Below are positions 29,302 to 36,961 of a stretch of DNA of 64,000 nucleotides, piece after piece. Each line of letters begins with the position of its first letter. Position 1 is the stretch's first letter. The DNA is from an uncultured Rhodospirillales bacterium (GTDB lineage: Bacteria; Pseudomonadota; Alphaproteobacteria; Rhodospirillales; JABHCV01). The notes beneath the pieces were generated by a model. That model was not told where the DNA came from. It did not search any database and saw only the letters and a list, made by a program, of their open reading frames with translations. The translations under genes and the position numbers were made by a program. The stretch lies in assembly GCA_938092065.1 (NCBI GenBank), contig CALKND010000017.1, positions 62,001 through 126,000 on the forward strand. The letters are read 5' to 3'.

Positions 29302-30012
29302 CTACATTAATAATTTCAAAGATTTTGATATTTCTATTTTTTTAGTATCAACGGTGCATTGATAACACAGAATTTCGACCCCTGTGTTGATTGCTTTGTC
29401 CAATGCATTTTTATAAGCCGGGTCAATGTCTGCAGCAATGGTGAATGCATCGCCATCTTGGCGTTGGACCAAATAAAGCATGACAGAGCGATACCCCTGG
29501 GCAATCATATCAGACAGTTCGGCTAGGTGTTTCGCACCGCGAGTTGTGACTGAGTCGGGAAATTCAACTAAATTAGTTTTCCCCAACCCACGTTTTAAGG
29601 TGACGCTTTTTACCTCCACATAACATTTAGGAAGTAAGGGGTCTTCCAGTAAAATGTCTATGCGTGAATTCTTGCCATATTTTATTTCTCGACGAAGGTA
29701 AGCATAACCCTTTAGTTCGGGTATTTTTCTGGCAACAATAGCTTCCTCGACGATACTGTTGGGTAGGGCTGTGTTGATGCCGACGAGAGTATCGCCTGTT
29801 TTTATTAGCTCCCAGGTATAACGCAGCTTACGATCAGGGTTCCTTGCAGGTGATAGCCAGACCTCAGACCCTGGCTCCTTGACGTTTAGCATGGAACCGG
29901 AGTTGGCACAGTGGGCTGTAACCATTTCACCACCTTCAAGCTCAACATCAGCAAGAAAGCGTTTATATCTTTTGATAAGTCTTCCAGGGATCAAAGGGTC
30001 AGGGAATTCCAT
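29302..30012 (-). CDS. sfsA: SfsA family DNA-binding/nuclease-like protein
   Basis: This 236-residue protein has the standard SfsA start (PLIPGRLIKRYKRFLADVEL), the conserved VTAHCANSGSMLNV block, and the nuclease-like core with SRIDILLE and CYVEVKSVTL. Those ID...EVK residues match a restriction-endonuclease-like fold. E. coli SfsA was named for an effect on maltose genes, but the biochemical role is unclear. It lies just upstream of map and is probably co-transcribed with it. Confidence 0.92.
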   Translation of the reverse strand: MEFPDPLIPGRLIKRYKRFLADVELEGGEMVTAHCANSGSMLNVKEPGSEVWLSPARNPDRKLRYTWELIKTGDTLVGINTALPNSIVEEAIVARKIPELKGYAYLRREIKYGKNSRIDILLEDPLLPKCYVEVKSVTLKRGLGKTNLVEFPDSVTTRGAKHLAELSDMIAQGYRSVMLYLVQRQDGDAFTIAADIDPAYKNALDKAINTGVEILCYQCTVDTKKIEISKSLKLLM

Positions 30013-30249
30013 AGCAATTCAGTATTAATTAGTGATTAATTTTATTAATGGGATGTATTTACCGCTTGTTCATTTAGCTCCAAGATTGACCCTCAAATAG
30101 TTAAACCCTTCCCAAAAGCCATATTCAGGCGAACAAGGGTGTTAGGAGTGCTGGGTCTAAGCCACCGTTAAGCATGTAAATTATTTTCATAATAAATGTA
30201 GACATTTTATCTTGTTCTTTTTAGACATTATTCAAATTATATCAATACA

Positions 30250-31056
30250 TTATTGACCTGCCCAACCACTCAGGTTGATGACCTGAAAACTTGCAGGAAT
30301 TCGGCCATCATCCCCTGCAAAATCCTCAATATAATAATGCGCGGCTTCCATCAAGAGTTTGCGGCTTGTGAACCCTTTACGAGCACCGATAATGGCATTG
30401 CTCTCGCCCATAGCACGAAGGTCATTCATCAATTTTAGTGGGTCGGGATAGGAAACAGTGATTGTTTCAATGTCGGCAACAGGCAAGTTGAAGCCGGCAC
30501 GTTGTAATAAATTTCCTGCATCCTTTACGTCGGCAAAGGGGGAGACACGTGGGCTTAAACCATCATTAATAGCAATCTCTGCTTTAACTAGTGATTGGCG
30601 TAACTCTTTTAAAGTCTCACCACCCAGCATATTGGCTAGAAATAAACCATCTTGTTTTAGGGTTTGACGTATCTGGGTCAGGCATCCGGGCAGGTCATTA
30701 ACCCAGTGAAGTGTCAGGTTGCTCATGACAAGGTCAAAACTTTTCGGAGCAAAGGGCAAAAATTCTTCGTCAGTGACCAGTGCCAGTGCCCCAGCGCTAT
30801 TGCTCATTGCCTGTGAAATATCACATTGAATCAATTTCTTGATGCCGCCGCGTTTGCCAAGTATGCGGCTCAGGCCTCCAGTCCTGCATCCTAGATCAAG
30901 GGCGATTGGAAATTTACGGTTAACATCGTCCAAGCGGTCACATAAACGCTCTCCCGTCTCTGAAAATAGAAAATCATTGTCACTGAGACCTTTCGCCGCT
31001 CGGTCCCGGTGGCGACAAACTGTATGGCGGTTGAAAACATTTATATTATTAGTCAT
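30250..31056 (-). CDS. SAM-dependent methyltransferase-fold protein, NDUFAF5/BioC-like
   Basis: This 268-residue class I methyltransferase has motif I as ALDLGCRTGGLSRIL, the acidic end of strand 2 in LIQCDIS, and the post-I blocks FDLVMSNLTLHWVNDLPG and FLANMLGG. The FLANMLGGETLKELR and RVSPFADVKDAGNLLQRAGF segments are characteristic of the NDUFAF5 group, whose human member hydroxylates an arginine of a complex I subunit. BioC is the nearest alternative, but no biotin genes are nearby. It is divergent from grxC across about 210 bases. Confidence 0.78.
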   Translation of the reverse strand: MTNNINVFNRHTVCRHRDRAAKGLSDNDFLFSETGERLCDRLDDVNRKFPIALDLGCRTGGLSRILGKRGGIKKLIQCDISQAMSNSAGALALVTDEEFLPFAPKSFDLVMSNLTLHWVNDLPGCLTQIRQTLKQDGLFLANMLGGETLKELRQSLVKAEIAINDGLSPRVSPFADVKDAGNLLQRAGFNLPVADIETITVSYPDPLKLMNDLRAMGESNAIIGARKGFTSRKLLMEAAHYYIEDFAGDDGRIPASFQVINLSGWAGQ

Positions 31057-31270
31057 GATTAATTAATGACATAGGTAGTTTCTCAGGTAAAAGCCAATTT
31101 AGTCATAGTTTAATAATAGATTGGTCATCCGGTACTTGATTACTCGGTGCAGGCTCAGCCTCTATTAGGATTTGCCCTTTAGGACAAATTTTGAGGTTCT
31201 TTCTTTTGTGGCTTTGGTTATTGTATAAAGACATAAAGTTATAAAAACAGTTACTTCGGAGTTTACGATC

Positions 31271-31543
31271 GTGGCTAAAGTTGAAATTTATACGTCTGCC
31301 TTGTGTGGCTATTGTTCGCGTGCCAAGAACCTCCTAGAGAAAAAGGGTGTCAATTTTATTGAATACGATGTCACTTATGATCCAGGGAAACGCCAAGAAA
31401 TGACTGCCCTTACTGGCAAGACTGCAGTGCCACAAGTTTTTATTAACGATAAACCTGTCGGTGGCTACAGTGATCTTGTTGAGTTTGATGTGGACGATGA
31501 GCTTGATAACATGCTGGGTCTTGGCATCGAACCATCCCGATGA
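31271..31543 (+). CDS. grxC: Glutaredoxin 3 (dithiol)
   Basis: This 90-residue glutaredoxin has its active site at Cys12-Gly-Tyr-Cys15, where CPYC is more usual. The cis-proline TAVPQVFINDKPVGGYSDL glutathione site is intact. It reduces disulfides and glutathione mixed disulfides in the cytosol. The stop overlaps the start of the next gene by ATGA, so the two are coupled; this grxC plus nitrilase-family pair is common in alphaproteobacteria. The comF gene often found before it is absent. Confidence 0.93.
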   Translation: MAKVEIYTSALCGYCSRAKNLLEKKGVNFIEYDVTYDPGKRQEMTALTGKTAVPQVFINDKPVGGYSDLVEFDVDDELDNMLGLGIEPSR

Positions 31544-32373
31544 ATCGCACCTTTAAGATGGCCTGCGTACAGACGAATTCGGGTGCGGACGTGCAGGCTA
31601 ATTTGGACAGCGCAACTTACCTTGCAAGAAAAGCCCGTGACTCCGGAGCTGATTTGATAGCGCTTCCTGAAACTGTCAATATTATGGCACCCGATCGGGT
31701 TACGCTCAAATTACACACTGAGCCTGAAGAAAATAATACAGCTCTTCGTGCATTTCAGGATTTGGCCCACGAAACTGGGGCGTGGGTTCTGATCGGATCG
31801 TTGCTGGTCGAGGTGCCGGGCAGTGAAAAAATGGCAAATCGTTCGTTCTTACTGGATGATAAAGGGGTAATACGTGCACGTTATGATAAAATACATATGT
31901 TCGATGTGGAACTGGGCGGTGCTGAAAACCACAGTGAGTCAAAATATTATAATGCTGGCGATAAGTTGATCTTAGCGACAACCCCTTGGGGCAAAGTGGG
32001 TTTAACAATTTGCTATGACCTGCGCTTCGCATACCTGTATCGTGCTTTGGGTCAGGCTGGCGCACAGATACTCTCTATTCCGTCAGCTTTTACCCGCATC
32101 AGTGGCAGGGCCCACTGGCATGTTCTTCAACGTGCCCGTGCCATTGAAACCGGTTGTTATGTTATTGCCCCCGCTCAATGTGGCGTCCATCCCGGAAACA
32201 GGCAGACCTACGGTCATTCGTTGATTGTTGATCCTTGGGGTGAGACGCTGGCTGATGGTGGTGAAGATATAGGCTTCATTGTTGCAGATATAGACCTTAC
32301 TAAAGTTGATGAGGCACGCAATAGAATCCCTGCTATGAATCACGATCGAGATTTTAAATTGTTTAAAAGCTAA
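31540..32373 (+). CDS. Carbon-nitrogen hydrolase (Nit family, probable deaminated glutathione amidase)
   Basis: This 277-residue nitrilase-superfamily protein has the Glu-Lys-Cys triad visible: Glu in ALPETVN, Lys in RYDKIHMFDVEL, and Cys in LTICYDLRFAYLYR. HWHVLQRARAIETGCYVIAPAQCG matches the Nit1/Nit2 branch. Family members repair deaminated glutathione or hydrolyse omega-amides. Coupling to grxC by a 4-base overlap fits a glutathione-linked role, but that is inference. Length is normal. Confidence 0.88.
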   Translation: MNRTFKMACVQTNSGADVQANLDSATYLARKARDSGADLIALPETVNIMAPDRVTLKLHTEPEENNTALRAFQDLAHETGAWVLIGSLLVEVPGSEKMANRSFLLDDKGVIRARYDKIHMFDVELGGAENHSESKYYNAGDKLILATTPWGKVGLTICYDLRFAYLYRALGQAGAQILSIPSAFTRISGRAHWHVLQRARAIETGCYVIAPAQCGVHPGNRQTYGHSLIVDPWGETLADGGEDIGFIVADIDLTKVDEARNRIPAMNHDRDFKLFKS

Positions 32374-32495
32374 GTTGTTTTTTTGGGGATTTAATACTCA
32401 ACACCAAGATAACTGCGCCGCTGATCTTGGACTTGTTTTGATTGATCTTGATGCTAGAAATCTTATTTTTTTGCAATATGATATTAAAAAACTTG

Positions 32496-33122
32496 TTAAG
32501 GATATAGGTTGTTTGATTGGGTCTGATCGTCTGCCCGCCCAATGGGAGCCTCGGGCTTTGTGGCGCAGATGCGCTGGATGACCACTGACGGTTGTCTATT
32601 TGTATCAATGCCGTGTTCGTAGGCGATGATATCTAGGTCGTTTTGGGCTAAGTTAAGTAGCTCAGCCCTTTTCAAGAGATGATCAGGATTTCGTGGCTTG
32701 CCGTACTGTTCATTTCCTCTTGCGAAGGTCTCGTAAATTAGGACACCGCCAGGAGCTAAGGCATCAATCAAGTAATTTAGGAGTGGACGATAGAGATAAT
32801 TAACGACGATGATCCCATCGAAGTGACGTCCCGCAAGTTCGCTCAGTTGGTTAAATTTGGCATCGTTTGTTTCAAGATTGGCACAGATGATTTCACAAGC
32901 TAGGTTGGAACCTAGATCAGATATAGCATTTATAGAGCGATCAAGGGCTACAACTTTATAGCCTTGTTCCAGAAAGTGACGGCTATGACGACCAGCACCA
33001 CATGCCAAATCAAGCACGCATCCTCCAGTCTTGACTAGTGGGGCAAAACGCAAGACCCACGGCGAAGGTTTTAAAGTCCTCAATTGATGCAATAGGTGAG
33101 TTTTTTTGCTGTCATTTGCCAT
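32496..33122 (-). CDS. Class I SAM-dependent methyltransferase (TehB-like)
   Basis: This 208-residue protein has motif I CVLDLACGAGRHSRHFLEQGYKV, acidic VALDRS after strand 2, and FDGIIVVNYLYRPLL, GGVLIYETFARGNEQYG further on. The YETFARGNEQYGKPRNPDHLL block is typical of a TehB-related group whose substrate is unknown; tellurite resistance should not be assumed. It is convergent with the nitrilase-family gene and divergent from the DUF1178 gene. Confidence 0.8.
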   Translation of the reverse strand: MANDSKKTHLLHQLRTLKPSPWVLRFAPLVKTGGCVLDLACGAGRHSRHFLEQGYKVVALDRSINAISDLGSNLACEIICANLETNDAKFNQLSELAGRHFDGIIVVNYLYRPLLNYLIDALAPGGVLIYETFARGNEQYGKPRNPDHLLKRAELLNLAQNDLDIIAYEHGIDTNRQPSVVIQRICATKPEAPIGRADDQTQSNNLYP

Positions 33123-33258
33123 TTATTTATCGATCCTTCTGGAGTTCTAAATATGCCAGTAGAATATTTGAAAGCTTGAGGTTACTATAATTCTTGGCTT
33201 TGATAGTTTAAATGACTTAAATATATGAAATTATATTACTATAGGATGATAATTAAGA

Positions 33259-33699
33259 ATGATTCACTTTCAACTTAAGTGCTCACAAAATCATGAATTT
33301 AAGGCTTGGTTCCGCTCCAGTAAGTCATTTGCCGATCAATGCAAACGTGGCGATGTGGACTGCCCGATTTGTGGCGATGTTCAAATTTCCAAGGCTTTGA
33401 TGACGCCAAGCATTTCAAAAAGCAACAAAATCTCTGGTGACGTGGCTGAAAAGCGGGCAGAGGAAGTCGCAGAACAGGTCTTAAATGCCGCCAAAAAATT
33501 ACGTGAAGTGGTTGAAGAAAACTTTGAATATGTTGGAGATGATTTTGCCGAAGAAGCGCGAGCCATTCATTATGGAGATACAAGCGAACGTGACATATAT
33601 GGCAAGGCTACAGAAAAAGAAGCTGCAGAGCTTGATGAAGAGGGCATTGATTTTGCTCGCGTTCCAAAATTTTCACGTTCTCCCCGTCGCAAGGGCTAA
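33259..33699 (+). CDS. DUF1178 family protein
   Basis: This 146-residue protein starts MIHFQLKCSQNHEFKAWFRSS and has CPICGD with a CxxC pair, which together with the first Cys suggests a zinc ribbon. The C-terminal half holds the EEARAIHYGDTSERDIYGKATEKEA block that defines DUF1178. Its function is unknown. In alphaproteobacteria it commonly lies between the grxC/nitrilase pair and ubiG, as here, though two of the genes are turned to the other strand. Confidence 0.9.
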   Translation: MIHFQLKCSQNHEFKAWFRSSKSFADQCKRGDVDCPICGDVQISKALMTPSISKSNKISGDVAEKRAEEVAEQVLNAAKKLREVVEENFEYVGDDFAEEARAIHYGDTSERDIYGKATEKEAAELDEEGIDFARVPKFSRSPRRKG

Positions 33700-33796
33700 T
33701 TTTATTTTTAATTTTAGTAATGTTTAATTGGCGACTGGGACTCAGAACATCATTGGTATTTGTGGCTGTGATGTTTTATGCGAACTATTTAAGGTG

Positions 33797-34543
33797 CTAT
33801 TTTTTTATGGCTGAGACTAAATAGTTCACATTAAGATCCTCGGATAAGGACCATGTGTCCTTAAACGGATTATATACCATTCCAGTGAGATCAGTGATGT
33901 CCATCCCATAAGGTCCAAGGCCGCGGACAAGCTCAGAAGGCTTAACGAACTTGCGCCATTCGTGGGTTCCTATGGGTAGCCAGCGCAAGATGTATTCTGC
34001 ACCGATTTTTGCAAGTGCGAATGCTTTCAGGGTACGGTTTATGGTCGAGAGCACCATAAGCCCACCCGGTTTAACCAAAGATGCACTAGCCTGAAGAAAG
34101 GCATCCACATCGGCGACGTGTTCCACTACCTCCATATTCAAGACTATATCAAAAGCACCCTCTGTTTTAGCTAGATTTTCAGGTAACTGGTGACAATAAT
34201 TAATGTCCAGGTCGCTTTGTTCGGCGTGTAAACTAGCGATAGTAATGTTCCCAGCCCCGGCGTCAATGCCCGTAACTGTTGCTCCCAATCGCCGCATAGG
34301 TTCGCACAAAAGGCCACCGCCACAACCTATATCTAGCATATTCATACCGTCTAGAGGTTTTGCCCCCTTCGGGTCGCGATTATGATGTTGGCATATTAGG
34401 TCTCGAATATAGCCAACACGCAAAGGGTTAATTTGGTGCAGGGGCTTGAATTTGCCATTGGGGTCCCACCATGCGTCAGCCATGGCAGTAAAACGAGCAA
34501 TTTCTTCAGCAGATGCGGTTGATTTGTTGTTGTTTATTTCCAT
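33797..34543 (-). CDS. ubiG: Ubiquinone biosynthesis O-methyltransferase
   Basis: This 248-residue SAM-dependent enzyme performs both O-methylations in ubiquinone synthesis. Motif I is NMLDIGCGGGLLCEPMRRLGA; TGIDAG and LNMEVVEHV follow. The UbiG-specific DAWWDPNGKFKPLHQINPLRVGYI block near the N-terminus and the MVYNPFKDTWSL end are present. It is divergent from lysC across about 110 bases. With ubiA and ubiD it gives three ubiquinone genes in the window, none of them adjacent to ubiG. Confidence 0.95.
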   Translation of the reverse strand: MEINNNKSTASAEEIARFTAMADAWWDPNGKFKPLHQINPLRVGYIRDLICQHHNRDPKGAKPLDGMNMLDIGCGGGLLCEPMRRLGATVTGIDAGAGNITIASLHAEQSDLDINYCHQLPENLAKTEGAFDIVLNMEVVEHVADVDAFLQASASLVKPGGLMVLSTINRTLKAFALAKIGAEYILRWLPIGTHEWRKFVKPSELVRGLGPYGMDITDLTGMVYNPFKDTWSLSEDLNVNYLVSAIKK

Positions 34544-34655
34544 GTCTCTTGCTTCAATTTAGCTATTTAGAGTATGTATACGCGCCCACCGCTCCTTAGC
34601 AAGATCTTAAAGGTTTTTTTTCGTATATTTGGCGACTTTATTCGTAGGTTTCTTG

Positions 34656-35876
34656 ATGACACGTTTAGTTTTAAAATTTGGTGGCACTTCAGTCGGCGAT
34701 ATTGAACGCATTAAGGCAGTAGCCTTACGCGTAAAATCTGAGGTTGATGCGGGTAACGAAATTGCCATTGTGGTTTCGGCCATGTCGGGAGTGACTAACC
34801 GTCTCATTGGCTATGTTAACGAAATTGCGCCTCTTTATGATGCCCGAGAATACGATATTGTGGTCTCTTCTGGTGAGCAAATAACTTCTGGTCTACTAAC
34901 CATTGCATTGCAGGAATTAGGTATACCAGCGCGCTCATGGCAGGGGTGGCAGATCCCCGTTTACACGGATGATGCCCACGGCAAGGCACGTATTAGGTCA
35001 ATTAGTGGTGAGGAAGTGATAAAAAGTCTACAGGCGGGCACAGTTGTTGTCGTTCCGGGTTTTCAGGGTGTTGGTCCAGATGGAAGCGTTTCGACTCTTG
35101 GTCGGGGTGGTTCTGACACCTCTGCTGTGGCACTGGCGGCAGCCTTGGATGCGGATCGTTGTGATATTTATACCGATGTGGAAGGCATATATACCGCTGA
35201 CCCTCGGATAGTTGCTAAGGCACATAAATTAGAAAAAATTACCCATGAAGAAATGCTCGAAATGGCCTCTGTCGGGGCCAAGGTATTACAAACCCGCGCA
35301 GTAGAGATCGCCATGAAGCACGGTGTACGCTTGCAAGTGCTTTCATCTTTCACCAATAAACCCGGAACCCTAGTTGTTGATGAGGACGAAGTTGTGGAAC
35401 AGGAATTTGTCAGTGGAATTGCTTACTCTCGTGATGAAGCAAAAATAACCCTTGTTAAGGTTTCAGATAGGCCTGGCGTTGCTGCTCGGATTTTCGGCCC
35501 CCTTGCCGATGCCAGCGTCAATGTGGATATGATTGTCCAGAACGTCTCAGACGATGGTAAGGCAACGGACCTTACATTCACCGTAACAAGAAGTGATCTT
35601 GAGCGAGCTATAGAAACCTTGAACCAAAATAAGAATGACCTAGGTTATGAGGACCTGAGGAGTGATCTTAATGTCGTCAAGATTTCTGTGATTGGTGTAG
35701 GTATGCGCTCCCACGCAGGCGTTGCTCAACGTATGTTCAAATGTCTGGGTGACGAGGGCGTCAACGTTCAGGTTATATCCACATCGGAAATCAAGGTCAG
35801 TGTTTTGATTGCCGAAGAATTTACAGAGCGCGCTGTTCGCGCCTTACATACCGTCTACGGGTTAGATGCAGAGTAA
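34656..35876 (+). CDS. lysC: Aspartate kinase
   Basis: This 406-residue enzyme phosphorylates aspartate at the start of lysine, threonine and methionine synthesis. KFGGTSVG opens the kinase domain, and SSGEQITSGLL, GRGGSDTSAVALAAAL and TDVEGIYTADPR follow. Two ACT domains at the C-terminus (around 265-400; RPGVAARIFGPLADA, GVGMRSHAGVAQRMF) indicate allosteric feedback. The ATG at 34656 is the family start; nine upstream codons are open but unconserved. The usual neighbours ubiG and ptsP flank it. Confidence 0.95.
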   Translation: MTRLVLKFGGTSVGDIERIKAVALRVKSEVDAGNEIAIVVSAMSGVTNRLIGYVNEIAPLYDAREYDIVVSSGEQITSGLLTIALQELGIPARSWQGWQIPVYTDDAHGKARIRSISGEEVIKSLQAGTVVVVPGFQGVGPDGSVSTLGRGGSDTSAVALAAALDADRCDIYTDVEGIYTADPRIVAKAHKLEKITHEEMLEMASVGAKVLQTRAVEIAMKHGVRLQVLSSFTNKPGTLVVDEDEVVEQEFVSGIAYSRDEAKITLVKVSDRPGVAARIFGPLADASVNVDMIVQNVSDDGKATDLTFTVTRSDLERAIETLNQNKNDLGYEDLRSDLNVVKISVIGVGMRSHAGVAQRMFKCLGDEGVNVQVISTSEIKVSVLIAEEFTERAVRALHTVYGLDAE

Positions 35877-36915
35877 AATTATGCCAAGAAAAAATGCTGA
35901 AGAAAGTCTGAGCGCCCTATGGCAACGTGGCTGTAATTTCCTTGGTTCGCGTACAGCCATCCTTGGTGGCGCCATGTCTTGGGTGTCTGACCGGAATCTA
36001 GTATCGGCCATCTCCAATGCTGGTGGCTTTGGAGTGATTGCCTGTGGTGCGATGACGCCAGAATTGTTGAAGGTGGAAATCGCTGAAACGCAGGCAATGA
36101 CAAATAAGCCATTTGGCGTCAACCTGATTACCATGCACCCTGACCTTGAATTGCTTATCAATGTTTGCATCAAGGCAAAAGTTACTCACGTAGTTCTGGC
36201 CGGTGGCCTACCTAGTGTTGGGTCTATTACTAAAATCAAAGAAGCCGGGATCAAAACCATTTGTTTTGCTCCAGCATTGGCGCTAGCTAAAAGAATGGTT
36301 AAAAATGGTGCTGACGCACTGATTATTGAAGGCGCAGAAGCTGGTGGCCATATCGGTCCCGTAGCAACCAGCGTTCTAGCTCAAGAAATTTTGCCTCATA
36401 TCACAGATGTGCCCATTTTTGTCGCTGGTGGCATCAGCCGGGGTGAGGCTATAATTTCGTATCTTGAAATGGGCGCTTCGGGCTGTCAGTTGGGAACGCG
36501 CTTTGTTTGTGCCAATGAATCCATAGCCCATCCTGAGTTCAAAAAAGCTTTCATTCGGGCTAATGCCCGTGATGCGGTGCCAACGGTTCAGATTGATCCC
36601 AAGTTTCAGGTAATCCCCGTTCGAGCTCTTGTCAATGAAGGAACCAAGCGTTTTAGTGAGGCCCAGCGTGAAGCTGCAGGCCGTGTTGAAAGAGGTGAAG
36701 TTGAATTGAAAGATGCGCAACTTGAAATAGAGCATTTTTGGGCTGGAGCACTCAAGCGCGCAGTCATTGACGGTGATGTGAAAAATGGCTCTTTAATGGC
36801 AGGACAAAGCGTTGGCATGGTTAAAGCGGAACAGGCAACACAGGACATTATAAGCGAGCTTGTTGATCAGGCTGTTCAGTCCTTAAGCAACAGAGGGAGA
36901 AATAATGGGCTATAG
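35866..36915 (+). CDS. NAD(P)H-dependent flavin oxidoreductase (nitronate monooxygenase family)
   Basis: This FMN-binding TIM-barrel protein belongs to the nitronate monooxygenase/FabK superfamily. GAMSWVSDRNLVSAISNAGGFGVI, IEGAEAGGHIGP, PIFVAGGIS and GCQLGTRFVCANES are the family blocks that form the FMN site. The His in GGHIGP is the usual catalytic position. FabK-type enoyl-ACP reductase is the main alternative. The ATG at 35866 overlaps lysC by 11 bases; another ATG at 35881 would avoid overlap and may be the real start. It is likely co-transcribed with lysC. Confidence 0.85.
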   Translation: MQSKIMPRKNAEESLSALWQRGCNFLGSRTAILGGAMSWVSDRNLVSAISNAGGFGVIACGAMTPELLKVEIAETQAMTNKPFGVNLITMHPDLELLINVCIKAKVTHVVLAGGLPSVGSITKIKEAGIKTICFAPALALAKRMVKNGADALIIEGAEAGGHIGPVATSVLAQEILPHITDVPIFVAGGISRGEAIISYLEMGASGCQLGTRFVCANESIAHPEFKKAFIRANARDAVPTVQIDPKFQVIPVRALVNEGTKRFSEAQREAAGRVERGEVELKDAQLEIEHFWAGALKRAVIDGDVKNGSLMAGQSVGMVKAEQATQDIISELVDQAVQSLSNRGRNNGL

Positions 36916-36961
36916 ATACCCCCTTTGAATTCAGGTGTGTCTGATTCCTATTTTAATTGGT

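Noticed and set aside
31171-31188. Imperfect 18-base palindrome TTTGCCCTTTAGGACAAA between the NDUFAF5-like gene and grxC
   Set aside because: One arm mismatch, no known regulator motif, and easily due to chance.
32363-32608. 81-residue minus-strand ORF between the nitrilase-family gene and the methyltransferase
   Set aside because: It overlaps the methyltransferase 3' end out of frame and has no ribosome-binding site or recognisable domain.
32496-33122. Tellurite resistance function for the TehB-like methyltransferase
   Set aside because: Only the general methyltransferase fold is seen. No tehA or other tellurite gene is nearby.
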